Shown: positions 1 through 5,854, counted from the first letter of the stretch. The stretch: 7,972 nucleotides of DNA from Actinomycetes bacterium (GCA_021819025.1 JAKASN010000067.1:1-7972), one strand, 5' to 3'. Program-made: numbers and translations. Notes: generated by a model not told the origin, from the letters alone.

Positions 1-624
1 GCCGGTCGCTGGGAGACAAAGGCGCTTAGAAAGAGGGACTTTGTGATTTCGGCGGACGAAAAGACTTCTATCCAAGCCCGCATCCGTTGCCACCCCACGA
101 TGCCCCCCAGCCAAGGTCGCATCAAAAGAGTGGAATTCGAATATGAACGAGGCGGAGCACTGCAGTACCTTGCCGCCTGGGATGTGCACCGGGCTAAGGT
201 CTTTGGGCGCTGCGAACAAAGCACCGGCATTGAACCCTTTGGACGCCTGGTGGACCAAGTGATGAGAGTCGAGCCGTATGCCTCCGCGCATCGGGTGTTC
301 TGGGTTGTCGACAATGGCAGCAGCCATCGTGGAAACAGCTCAGTCGAGCGGCTCCGCAAACGCTGGCCCAACCTGGTCCTCGTCCATGTCCCGGTACATG
401 CGAGCTGGCTTAATCAGGTGGAGATCTATTTCTCTGTGATCCAGCGAAAAGTCCTCACCCCTAACGACTTCACTAGCCTCGCCGAGGTTGCCGAACGACT
501 CCGAGCGTTCGAGCGCCACTATGAACAGACAGCGACTCCCTTTGAGTGGAAGTTCACCCGTGACGATCTTGCCAAACTCATGGAGCGTCTCAGCGACAAC
601 AAAGGCTCCCGGGCTGCAGCCTAA
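1..624 (+). CDS. IS630-family transposase, C-terminal part (5' end outside the window)
   Basis: The reading frame is open from the first base, so the true start lies upstream; the GTG at 43 falls just before the first catalytic motif and is not a credible start. The protein is the RNase H-like DDE catalytic domain that cuts and joins element ends in IS630/Tc1-type transposition. Counting from the first codon in the window, the three catalytic acids are visible: Asp19 in ADEKT, Asp104 in VVDNGSSH and Glu141 in LNQVEIYF. Asp104 and Glu141 are 37 residues apart, normal for the family. Other family landmarks are YLAAWDVHRAKVFGRC and VHASWLNQ. The C-terminus (FEWKFTRDDLAKLMERL) is complete and ends at a TAA. 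Nothing in the visible part is broken, so the enzyme could be active if the missing helix-turn-helix N-terminus is intact. Confidence 0.93.
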   Translation, partial: AGRWETKALRKRDFVISADEKTSIQARIRCHPTMPPSQGRIKRVEFEYERGGALQYLAAWDVHRAKVFGRCEQSTGIEPFGRLVDQVMRVEPYASAHRVFWVVDNGSSHRGNSSVERLRKRWPNLVLVHVPVHASWLNQVEIYFSVIQRKVLTPNDFTSLAEVAERLRAFERHYEQTATPFEWKFTRDDLAKLMERLSDNKGSRAAA

Positions 625-665
625 GGGTCCACGAATACGTGATCGCAATTACGGTCCCGAGTACT
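1..665 (+). mobile_element. right-hand part of an IS630-family insertion sequence
   Basis: The transposase CDS implies an IS whose 3' end lies a short way beyond the stop at 624. Elements of this family insert at TA and end in short inverted repeats. The left end is outside the window, so the inverted repeat cannot be paired and the right boundary (placed roughly at 665) is a guess. A small dyad, CACG-aata-CGTG, lies just after the stop. Confidence 0.4.
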
Positions 666-958
666 TAGGCTCCCCTTGGGAGAAAGGCGCTGCATCCGAG
701 CCAACCAGGAACAAAAATGCCGTCCCCGCCCGTGGAAACATTCGGAACTGCGGATGTTGGAGGGTCGTGGAATCACATCGGCGGAGCATTTTGTGGCTCG
801 CTTCCAGCCCGATAGCTCCGTAACACGTTGTGAAGTACCCAACTCCTGCTGCGGAGAGGATTCGTGCTGCCCCCGGCGCGTGGTTGCTGGCTTGTCGGTC
901 TGCCGCTCCGAACCAAAGCGACATGTCGGGAGGACCACGGGGGCGGCGTTAGGGCGTT

Positions 959-1226
959 TCATGCTCCTTGAGGATGGCGCCAAAGGCCCTCGAGCGGCTG
1001 ACGCCCGGCATCGCGGGTGGAAACTGCGATCGGCCCCGGGATGCCTCCGATTTCGGCCAGCCGGAGCATCTTGACGTACAGCGCCCGGCTGAACAAGTAG
1101 GGCTGGAACTGCTGCACCTGAGTCGAAGAGGCGCAGTAGGTCGAGTGCGACCTCGAGGCGATCCCAGGTGATGAGGTCGGCGCGATCCACCCGTGCTGAT
1201 GCAAGAGGATCGCGCGCTGGACGCAA
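959..1226 (-). pseudogene. frameshifted coding-like remnant, family not recognised
   Basis: Two minus-strand frames join naturally near position 1095. The upstream part (about 1190-1095) reads DRADLITWDRLEVALDLL and continues RLFDSGAAVPALL. The downstream part (1093-959) reads FSRALYVKMLRLAEIGG and continues to PLEGLWRHPQGA before a TGA at 961-959. Codons of the downstream part end mostly in G or C, as expected of real coding sequence in this GC range. Together they look like the C-terminal end of a helical protein of 90 or more residues, broken by a one-base shift. I do not recognise the family. It points toward the IS and is likely debris. A chance open stretch in GC-rich DNA is the alternative. 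Confidence 0.3.
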
Positions 1227-1235
1227 ACGAGCATC

Positions 1236-1266
1236 TGGACACAGGAAATGTTCGCACAGTTATAGT
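1236..1266 (+). promoter_or_regulatory. candidate promoter of the SCO-ccdA-tlpA operon
   Basis: A -35-like TGGACA at 1236-1241 and a -10-like TATAGT at 1261-1266 are 19 bp apart, slightly long. The -10 lies in CACAGTTATAGT, whose first ten bases recur at the candidate blaI promoter (5902-5911). The SCO start is about 80 bp downstream. Confidence 0.4.
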
Positions 1267-1331
1267 ATTCTCTTACACGACGTACGAGATGCTTGTGCCG
1301 GAGCGCATCCGGGTGATGCGCGCACTGACTT

Positions 1332-1337
1332 GGAAGG
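1332..1337 (+). promoter_or_regulatory. ribosome binding site that decides the SCO start
   Basis: GGAAGG directly abuts an in-frame ATG at 1338, leaving no spacer. It is 9 bases before the next in-frame ATG at 1347, a normal spacing. This favours ATG 1347 as the start. Confidence 0.6.
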
Positions 1338-1346
1338 ATGTACCCG

Positions 1347-2108
1347 ATGCGCATTGCGTCCACCGAAGCTTCCCGTCATCCGACGGGCGAAAAAGCGCGC
1401 GTACCGCCGTGGCGCTGGGTCAACTTTGCAGTGATCCCGTTTATGCTCGCCATGTCCGCAGCCCTGGCCGTTTCTGCCTACATACGTTCCCGTACCATTT
1501 CAACAAGTGTCTACAACCCGAAGGTGACCGTCAGTCCGATGCGGCAGCTGATGGGACTGTCCGATATGCCGAACCGGCCTGCGCCTGGCTTCACTTTGGT
1601 GGATCAAGCAGGTGATAACGTCTCACTCGGCCAATTCCGCGGCAAGGCTGTGCTGCTCGCCTTCTTGGATTCACGCTGCACCACCGTTTGTCCGGTTCTC
1701 GCTCAGGAATTTCTCCTTGCCCAGAAGGACTTGGGGCCGGCTTCGGCCAAGGTCGCCTTCATTGCGGTGAATGTCAACCCGCTGGCGGCTTCGGTAGCCG
1801 ACGTCGCCGCGTTCGACCGCCTTCACGGACTCGACCAGATGAGGAACTGGTACTTCCTCACCGGTCCCGGCTCAGAATTGCTTCGGATCGCCAATGAATA
1901 CGGGATCGCGGTGATCGTTCCAAAGAATGGCAACCCCAACCAGATAGAACACGCGGATACTCTCTACTTCATCTCGGCGACGGGACGGGAGCGATACCTG
2001 GCCAGCCCGGTCGTCGACCGGACCAAGAGCGGAGCGGGGTATCTGCCGCAACCCGCCCTGGTCCAGTGGGGAGGCGGAATCGCTACTTACCTGACGCGGA
2101 TCGCGTGA
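1347..2108 (+). CDS. SCO1/SenC-family copper-binding thioredoxin-fold protein, membrane anchored
   Basis: SCO proteins sit on the outer face of the cytoplasmic membrane, bind copper through two cysteines and a histidine, and help assemble the CuA centre of cytochrome c oxidase or act as thiol-disulfide reductases. Numbering from ATG 1347 (253 aa): an N-terminal transmembrane anchor at about residues 25-46, a linker, then the fold starting PAPGFTLVDQAG. The copper motif CxxxC is RCTTVCP with Cys111 and Cys115, and the third ligand is probably His202 in EHADTLYFI. WYFLTG and LRIANEYGI are also typical. All ligands are present, so it should be functional. ATG 1338 is possible but badly spaced from GGAAGG. 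It is the first gene of a redox operon; ccdA begins 82 bp downstream. A peroxiredoxin-like role is less likely because the spacing is CxxxC and the histidine is kept. Confidence 0.88.
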   Translation: MRIASTEASRHPTGEKARVPPWRWVNFAVIPFMLAMSAALAVSAYIRSRTISTSVYNPKVTVSPMRQLMGLSDMPNRPAPGFTLVDQAGDNVSLGQFRGKAVLLAFLDSRCTTVCPVLAQEFLLAQKDLGPASAKVAFIAVNVNPLAASVADVAAFDRLHGLDQMRNWYFLTGPGSELLRIANEYGIAVIVPKNGNPNQIEHADTLYFISATGRERYLASPVVDRTKSGAGYLPQPALVQWGGGIATYLTRIA

Positions 2109-2133
2109 AGCAGCCAGTTGATAAGGCGAACTG

Positions 2134-2190
2134 ATGGTCACACCCCACGGCGCCGTTGGTGGCGCAGATTCTGCTAGAAACGACGGATAG
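2134..2190 (+). CDS. possible 18-aa leader ORF in frame with ccdA
   Basis: ATG 2134 follows AAGG (2124-2127) at a plausible distance and encodes MVTPHGAVGGADSARNDG, ending in a TAG directly joined to the ccdA ATG (TAGATG). It is in the same frame as ccdA, so the TAG is all that separates them. Ribosomes finishing it could restart on ccdA, which has only a weak ribosome site of its own. There is no sign of conservation that I can check, and it may be untranslated spacer. Confidence 0.25.
   Translation: MVTPHGAVGGADSARNDG
2150..2165 (+). other. short GC hairpin between SCO gene and ccdA
   Basis: GCGCC and GGCGC form a 5-bp stem around a 6-base loop. No U-run follows, so it is not a classical terminator. 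It might slow polymerase or stabilise one part of the message. Confidence 0.25.
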
Positions 2191-2919
2191 ATGCCATCCG
2201 TCTTGATGCCGCTGCTTGCGGTAATTGCGGGGGTAATTTCGTTTACCTCTCCCTGCGTACTGCCATTGCTGCCGAGCTATCTCTCCTATATCTCGGGTTT
2301 GCCCATTTCAGAACTGGACAAGGCTCGGGCGCGTCCTGTGGTCCTCAAGGCGTCGCTGGGCTTTATTCTTGGCTTCACAGTGGTATTCACCGCGATGGGG
2401 GCATCTCTGACGCTGGTGGGTTCTCTGCTCTTGCACAATCTTCCGGTTATCCTCCGGATCGCTGGGGTCTTTATCATCCTGATGGGACTGGCTGCGGCGG
2501 GATTGCTGCGGGTACCTTTCCTCGCCCGTGAAAAGCGATTCGACATGTCGCGCTTGCCGCATGGCCCAAAAGGCGCGTTCCTGCTTGGAATGGCGTTTGC
2601 GTTCGGCTGGACCCCGTGCATAGGTCCCGTACTCGCGGCGATTCTCGCAGCCGCGAGCGCGAGCGGCACCGTAGTTTGGGGAGCGATTCTGCTCGCGCTG
2701 TACTCCCTGGGTCTCGGAGTGCCGTTCCTCTTGCTCGCGCTGGGGTTCTCGCGGGCCAAGACGTCACTCGCGTGGCTCCGCAGACACGGCAGGATGATCG
2801 AGGTTACCGGCGGACTTTTCCTGGTATTGATCGGCGTTCTGTTCGTGAGCGGGGCATGGCGTACTTTGATGGTGCCGCTGCAGGCGAAATTTGCGCAGCT
2901 GGGGTGGCCACCGATATGA
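2191..2919 (+). CDS. ccdA: cytochrome c biogenesis protein CcdA (DsbD transmembrane domain family)
   Basis: CcdA carries electrons from cytoplasmic thioredoxin across the membrane to extracytoplasmic thioredoxin-like proteins. The 242-aa length and six hydrophobic helices fit the family. The two redox cysteines are in the expected places: Cys22 in SFTSPCVLPLLPSYLSY (helix 1) and Cys143 in GWTPCIGP (helix 4), arranged as a pseudo-repeat. Further helices lie at about 52-79, 85-107, 158-186 and 203-222. ATG 2191 is chosen because the mature N-terminus starts normally after it, although the upstream ribosome site is weak; coupling to the short ORF that ends at 2190 could help. Its stop overlaps the TlpA start by 4 bp (ATGA), and the pairing with a SCO protein upstream and a thioredoxin downstream supports a role in reducing both partners. 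It appears intact, unlike the second copy at 3710-3983. Confidence 0.93.
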   Translation: MPSVLMPLLAVIAGVISFTSPCVLPLLPSYLSYISGLPISELDKARARPVVLKASLGFILGFTVVFTAMGASLTLVGSLLLHNLPVILRIAGVFIILMGLAAAGLLRVPFLAREKRFDMSRLPHGPKGAFLLGMAFAFGWTPCIGPVLAAILAAASASGTVVWGAILLALYSLGLGVPFLLLALGFSRAKTSLAWLRRHGRMIEVTGGLFLVLIGVLFVSGAWRTLMVPLQAKFAQLGWPPI

Positions 2920-3572
2920 AAAACACCGATCTCGGTAACAATGGCGAGCACGCGCAAGAACCTAAGCTATCCATTCGGACAACTCGCCGATGGTGGTTGA
3001 TCGCCGCCGCCGCAATCATTCTCGGCGGGATTTCCGGATTGGCGATAACCGATTTCGTCGCATCGGAGAACGCTGCGACCGGGGCATCATCGGGTGGTAT
3101 TTCGACTTCCTACAGTGGAGCTTTCACCAGGCTGAACGGGCAGTCGGTAGCTCCGTCCTGGTCACTTCCAGGGCTTACGAATGCCGCGACCGAGGTCGCC
3201 CTGGCTCAGTTCCAGGGCAAACCTGTCATCGTCAACTTCTGGGCATCATGGTGCGTCCCGTGCCGCAAGGAGATGCCCGCACTCGAGCGGGTTGCGCGCC
3301 AGCTGCATGGCAAGATCCAGTTCGTAGGAATTGATACCGCCGACCAGCGAAGCTCGGCAGTGGCATTCCTGGCCAGGGTAGGGGTCACGTACCCCGCAGC
3401 ATTCGACCCAAGCGCAACTGCCGCCTCAGCATATGGCGTTTACGGCCTTCCCACCACGTTCTTTGTATCGCCTACCGGAAGGCTCGTCGGGCGTCAGATC
3501 GGGGAGCTTACCGGACTTCGGCTCGAGGAGCTGGTCACAGAGGTCTTTGGCATAAGGTTCCGCTCCAACTGA
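2916..3572 (+). CDS. TlpA/ResA-like membrane-anchored thioredoxin
   Basis: This is an extracytoplasmic thiol-disulfide oxidoreductase, expected to receive electrons from CcdA and reduce apocytochrome c or the SCO cysteines. The frame stays open upstream inside ccdA, but ATG 2916 is the credible start: it overlaps the ccdA stop as ATGA, and GGGGTGG at 2901-2907 serves as ribosome site. The 218-aa protein has an N-terminal anchor (about residues 27-47, WLIAAAAIILGGISGLAI), a serine/glycine-rich linker, then the thioredoxin fold. The active site is WCVPC with Cys113 and Cys116 in VNFWASWCVPC, and the cis-proline is Pro179 in YGLPTTFFV. GIDTADQRSSAVAFL is the TlpA/ResA-type insertion. Everything needed for activity is present. 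ResA, CcsX and TlpA cannot be told apart from the sequence alone, so no gene symbol is given. Confidence 0.9.
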   Translation: MKNTDLGNNGEHAQEPKLSIRTTRRWWLIAAAAIILGGISGLAITDFVASENAATGASSGGISTSYSGAFTRLNGQSVAPSWSLPGLTNAATEVALAQFQGKPVIVNFWASWCVPCRKEMPALERVARQLHGKIQFVGIDTADQRSSAVAFLARVGVTYPAAFDPSATAASAYGVYGLPTTFFVSPTGRLVGRQIGELTGLRLEELVTEVFGIRFRSN

Positions 3573-3595
3573 ATGTCACGGGAGATTCCGGGTTC

Positions 3596-3610
3596 CGCTC
3601 TGCCGGAGCG
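3596..3610 (+). terminator. weak hairpin after the SCO-ccdA-tlpA operon
   Basis: CGCTC and GAGCG pair around TGCCG, 24 bases after the tlpA stop. There is no following T-run, so this is at best a weak or Rho-assisted end. No better terminator is visible before the minus-strand ccdA remnant. Confidence 0.2.
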
Positions 3611-3709
3611 TTGAAGTTGAATGTGAATGACGCGGAGGTTCGCTTGTTGCCACTGGCCATTTCGTACCCACGGGGCCTTGTGCGCTGGTGGAGAGTTTCC
3701 AGAATTAGT

Positions 3710-3983
3710 GCAAGGAAGATCGTTGAATATTCTCACTAGGCGAGACCCGACGAGACTCGGGCTCGCGCTGAGAGAGCCGAACAAGAGCGTGAAGCTCACC
3801 ACGAAACCGAGGCAAGAGCGCAGTGCGACGCTTCCGGGTCCCCTTCTGGTCGAGATTGGACGGGGGCCGCGGGCCCGAGACATAGGAGAGGGCCTCAGCA
3901 GGAGCGGCAGCGCACACGGCGAGGTGAACGAGAGAAGAAGCCCGGCCACGACGGCCGAGAAGCGGCCAAAGAGCCGAGGTCAT
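3710..3983 (-). pseudogene. ccdA: decayed second ccdA (N-terminal third, frameshifted)
   Basis: Pieces of a CcdA N-terminus lie in order on the minus strand but in alternating frames. An ATG at 3983 begins MTSALWPLLG. The other frame then gives VVAGLLLSFTSPCALPLL, with the helix-1 cysteine motif. The first frame resumes with EALSYVSGPRPPSNLDQKG, and the second returns with LRSCLGFVVSFTLLFGSLSA and LVGSRLVRIFNDL. Between LPLL and LSYVSG there is room for exactly three residues minus one base, as in the intact copy (LPLLPSYLSYISG), which marks a single-base deletion. Homology ends near 3710, before helix 3 and the second cysteine, so the gene is both frameshifted and truncated. It begins 43 bp after the stop of the four-helix membrane gene in the same orientation, so it was probably the next gene of that operon. 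It is not a recent copy of the ccdA at 2191. Confidence 0.8.
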
Positions 3984-4026
3984 CTCATAGCAGTTAAATG
4001 GCCAACCGCTTGTACTTGGCGAGTCC

Positions 4027-4554
4027 TCATCGAAGGAGGGGACCTGACGCAGAGCTGCGGAGCGCTCCGGCGAGGTAGGCGGCAAAGCTAACGAGGAACC
4101 CGACGGCCATCAGGTAGGAATCCACATTGCTTTGGCCGAACATGAAGAACGAGATCCCGCCGTAGCCGGCGACGAGGAGGGCGACGAGTCCCGTGGCGCT
4201 CCACCCGATTGCGAGACGGTCTCCGGCGCCCGCCGCGACGATGAGTGCGACGATCCCGGTTGCGACCAGGAGCATGCCGAGCATCATGTGGGCCATGAGC
4301 AGCGGCCCAGAGGAGAACATGGTGCCGAAGCGCCCCATCATCGATCCACCGAATCCCCGCGTGCTACGCGCGAGCGGGGGCAGGTTCACGTAGAGGTTCA
4401 CGTACATCCCGAGCAGGAACTGCACGGCGAGCAGGGCAAAGGCGACCAGGGCGAAACCCCGGGCCGCCCCGGATGCCAGGGAACTCCCCGAACGGCCAGT
4501 GCCGCCGGTGTGCCATGATGGCGCTTCGGGTCGAGTGTCCGCCGGGTCATTCAC
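4027..4554 (-). CDS. four-helix membrane protein of unknown function, coupled to the methyltransferase
   Basis: GTG 4554 is chosen as start because it overlaps the methyltransferase stop as GTGA, although the frame stays open further upstream; no separate ribosome site is visible, so translation probably depends on the upstream gene. The 175-aa product has a polar N-terminal 30 residues and four hydrophobic segments at about 34-58, 84-108, 114-138 and 146-166. Notable stretches are QFLLGMYVNLYVNLPPLA after helix 1, a methionine-rich patch with one histidine at the head of helix 2 (LLMAHMMLGM, His89), and SFFMFGQSNVDSYLMAVGF between helices 3 and 4. The single histidine and the four-helix layout recall small haem b or quinone-linked membrane proteins, but the ligand set is incomplete, so I do not assign that. 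The base composition is clearly GC-rich, like the methyltransferase and unlike the flanks. Confidence 0.8.
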   Translation of the reverse strand: MNDPADTRPEAPSWHTGGTGRSGSSLASGAARGFALVAFALLAVQFLLGMYVNLYVNLPPLARSTRGFGGSMMGRFGTMFSSGPLLMAHMMLGMLLVATGIVALIVAAGAGDRLAIGWSATGLVALLVAGYGGISFFMFGQSNVDSYLMAVGFLVSFAAYLAGALRSSASGPLLR

Positions 4555-5189
4555 GGCCGGACCGCCCGTCCGATCACGTGGGGGAACACCGGAGCGAAGA
4601 GCACGCAGGGCCGGAAGGCGAACCGTCGGCTCGAGGTGACCGAGAAGCCGGCTTGCTCGATCGCGCGCGGGGTGTCCCGCGAAGCGTGGCATCCTGCGCC
4701 GAGGTGCGGCCAGACGAGGTCGACGCGTCGTTGGAGACGGGCGAGGCCCGGCTCCTCGGCAAGGACGTGCTCATAGAAGCGCGGCTCGCCGCCGGGGCGA
4801 AGCACGCGTGAGCACGCCGCAAGGGCGACCGCCTGGTCGGGCACCGGGCACAGCACGAGCGAGAAGACCGCCGCGCCGAAGGTGCCGTCCTCGACAGCGG
4901 GCGTCTCGGCAGTCCCTCCCACCACGCTCACGGGTACCGGGGCTTGCTGGGCTGCTTCAGTGGCCCGGGCACGCAGGTAAGGCTCGGGTTCTATGGCCAC
5001 CACCTCGGTGACCGAACTCGGGTAGTGGGCGAAGTTGAGCCCTCTTCCCGCGCCTATCTCGATCACCTTTCCCTCGAGCCCGTCGAGCAGCTCGTCACGA
5101 TGTGCTGCGCCACAGAAGCGTTCAGCCGCGGGGGCAAAGAGTGCAAAGAGCCGGGCGAATAGCGGATGCGAGATGCTCGTTCCGGGCAT
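4551..5189 (-). CDS. class I SAM-dependent methyltransferase (Methyltransf_11 / METTL7-like)
   Basis: The 212-aa protein has the Rossmann methyltransferase fold. Motif I is VIEIGAGRGLNFAHYP (about 42-57), the SAM ribose acid is probably Glu67 in AIEPEPYLR, motif III is AETPAVEDGTFGAAVFSLVL (about 94-113) and the next strand is LRPGGEPRFYEHV. The C-terminal LGAGCHASRDTPRAIEQAGF is characteristic of the subgroup often annotated as phospholipid or METTL7-type methyltransferases. The substrate cannot be read from sequence; a lipid, quinone or small thiol are possibilities for this subgroup. ATG 5189 has no Shine-Dalgarno site of its own. It lies one base after the stop of a 24-codon ORF with a strong site, which argues for coupled translation. 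The next gene overlaps it by 4 bp. The sequence is intact and GC-rich. Confidence 0.88.
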   Translation of the reverse strand: MPGTSISHPLFARLFALFAPAAERFCGAAHRDELLDGLEGKVIEIGAGRGLNFAHYPSSVTEVVAIEPEPYLRARATEAAQQAPVPVSVVGGTAETPAVEDGTFGAAVFSLVLCPVPDQAVALAACSRVLRPGGEPRFYEHVLAEEPGLARLQRRVDLVWPHLGAGCHASRDTPRAIEQAGFSVTSSRRFAFRPCVLFAPVFPHVIGRAVRP

Positions 5190-5190
5190 C

Positions 5191-5265
5191 TCAGCGCACC
5201 ATGATGGTGGTGCCGACGATAAGGCGCCCGCGTGCGAAATGCAAGATCAGGGGCTTTCCCTCCAA
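5191..5265 (-). CDS. 24-aa leader ORF before the methyltransferase
   Basis: TTG 5265 is preceded by a perfect AAGGAGG (5279-5273) at 7 bases, the best ribosome site in the window. It encodes MEGKPLILHFARGRLIVG followed by TTIMVR, and its TGA is one base before the methyltransferase ATG (TGAGATG). It is out of frame with the methyltransferase. The RGRLIVGTTIMV pattern faintly recalls the N-terminal helix of small DUF2892 membrane proteins, so it could be the stump of such a gene, but that is weak. More likely it is a short coupling peptide. A longer version starting at ATG 5319 (42 aa) is possible, but lacks a ribosome site. Confidence 0.5.
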   Translation of the reverse strand: MEGKPLILHFARGRLIVGTTIMVR

Positions 5266-5272
5266 AGTTCTT

Positions 5273-5279
5273 CCTCCTT
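5273..5279 (-). promoter_or_regulatory. strong ribosome binding site of the leader ORF
   Basis: AAGGAGG on the minus strand, 7 bases before TTG 5265. It follows directly after the hairpin at 5283-5309, so folding or protein binding at that hairpin could change access to it. Confidence 0.65.
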
Positions 5280-5282
5280 TTC

Positions 5283-5309
5283 GGCTTCGTGATTGCGAGT
5301 CACGAAGCC
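5283..5309 (-). promoter_or_regulatory. perfect 10-bp inverted repeat in the leader of the minus-strand operon
   Basis: GGCTTCGTGA and TCACGAAGCC are exact complements around a 7-base loop (CTCGCAA on the minus strand). It ends 3 bases before the AAGGAGG ribosome site and no U-run follows, which speaks against a terminator and for an operator or an RNA element acting on translation. Two smaller dyads lie just upstream: CCCAT-atc-ATGGG at 5310-5322 and CCGGG-acttc-CCCGG at 5327-5341, so the leader may fold into a row of three hairpins. Confidence 0.6.
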
Positions 5310-5373
5310 CCCATATCATGGGATCCCCGGGACTTCCCCGGAAGGGCGTTAACGCGCAGGCTCTCTGTGGATT

Positions 5374-5379
5374 AGTATA
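5374..5379 (-). promoter_or_regulatory. candidate -10 element of the minus-strand operon
   Basis: TATACT on the minus strand lies in GTTATACT, similar to the -10 regions proposed for the SCO operon (GTTATAGT) and blaI (GTTATAAT). No good -35 is seen at 16-18 bp. It would give a leader of about 95 bases containing the hairpins. Confidence 0.35.
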
Positions 5380-5854
5380 ACGACAGCGTGTCGGAGTAAC
5401 TGCGATAGCGCCGGAAGTGAGCGCGAGTGAGCGGGGCGAGGCGATCTGGCACGGCGGCAGCGTGGAAAGCGCTGGGCATCGCCGGTCGCCTTGGAGGCAA
5501 TGCCAAATCGATGGCGTTAGACGGACTCCGCGGTCCGAGATCGGCTTCGTGGGGTGATCTCATGGTCGAGACTTGCGGAATCGGTCGACGTCGAAATCCG
5601 CCTCCGGTGTATCAAAGGGTGCTCGCAGACGATTCTGGGAGGTGGCAGCCACTGTGGATGCCCACTGCCAGATAGTTTTGCCAAAAGTTCTCGAGGCGTT
5701 CGGGTTTAAGGAATTGCAGGAATCTTTTTGAGGAATTGCAATCAAGGATTTAAGTGTATTGCCGTTGCCGCTTGAATGTGTTGACGGAATACTCAGTCTT
5801 GAAACGAAATTCGAAAACCTGCGGCTCTAATAGGAAAAGGCGGTCAGTGTCAGG
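5380..5854. other. intergenic stretch without a recognisable gene
   Basis: Between the divergent minus-strand operon and blaI, frames are short on both strands, have no ribosome sites and resemble nothing I know. The minus-strand frame near 5560-5745 (WQWASTVAATSQNRLRAP) is the most protein-like but could not be assigned. A short direct repeat, AGTGAGCG, occurs twice 10 bp apart at 5416-5433. From about 5700 the sequence turns AT-rich and repetitive. Confidence 0.6.
5702..5789 (+). repeat. four imperfect direct repeats with a 22-bp period upstream of blaI
   Basis: AGGAATTGCA occurs exactly at 5709-5718 and 5731-5740, 22 bp apart. GGGTTTAAG (5702-5710) recurs as GGATTTAAG (5746-5754), 44 bp apart. 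Cutting the stretch into 22-bp units from 5702 aligns TTTAAG, TTTGAG, TTTAAG and CTTGAA at the same place in four units, with ATTGC or GTTGA following. The period equals about two helical turns, so bound proteins would sit on one face of the DNA. The array ends about 120 bp before the blaI promoter core. It may bind a regulator or may be a decayed repeat. Confidence 0.45.

Larger units (their letters stand above)
625..1346. other. stretch without an intact gene between the IS and the SCO operon
   Basis: About 720 bases hold no open frame that I recognise on either strand. Present here are the presumed IS end (about 625-665), an unnamed decayed coding remnant on the minus strand (959-1226), and the candidate promoter and ribosome site of the SCO operon (1236-1337). 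A plus-strand frame near 676-1074 encodes a cysteine-rich patch (SCCGEDSCC) but lacks a ribosome site or a recognisable fold. The rest looks like decayed sequence. Confidence 0.6.

Noticed and set aside
11..694. Similar strings near 11 (GGGAGACAAAGGCGCT) and 679 (GGGAGAAAGGCGCT) considered as element ends or duplicated target.
   Set aside because: The first lies inside the transposase coding sequence and the match is in direct orientation, so it cannot be a terminal inverted repeat; chance is enough.
676..1074. Plus-strand open frame with a cysteine cluster (SCCGEDSCC), at first suggestive of a metal-binding protein.
   Set aside because: It has no ribosome site, no recognisable fold around the cysteines, and overlaps a more coding-like minus-strand remnant.
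2616..2915. The thioredoxin frame stays open 300 bases upstream into ccdA, allowing a 318-aa fusion-like protein.
   Set aside because: That part overlaps the well-supported ccdA in another frame and encodes an arginine-rich string without a domain; ATG 2916 with ATGA overlap and a good ribosome site is the real start.
4555..4692. N-terminal extension of the four-helix protein to ATG 4692.
   Set aside because: It would overlap the conserved C-terminal motif region of the methyltransferase and reads as low-complexity arginine-rich sequence; GTG 4554 gives the usual 4-bp coupling.
4132..5162. Long plus-strand frames opposite the methyltransferase and membrane gene.
   Set aside because: They are GC-driven antisense shadows with compositions rich in Arg, Gly, Pro and Glu and no motifs.
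5372..5745. Minus-strand open frames between the methyltransferase operon and blaI.
   Set aside because: They lack ribosome sites and match no family I know; WQWASTVAATSQNRL is suggestive but insufficient.
5702..5789. The 22-bp repeats considered as a CRISPR array.
   Set aside because: There are no constant repeats with unique spacers; the units are contiguous, imperfect and short, and there are no cas genes.
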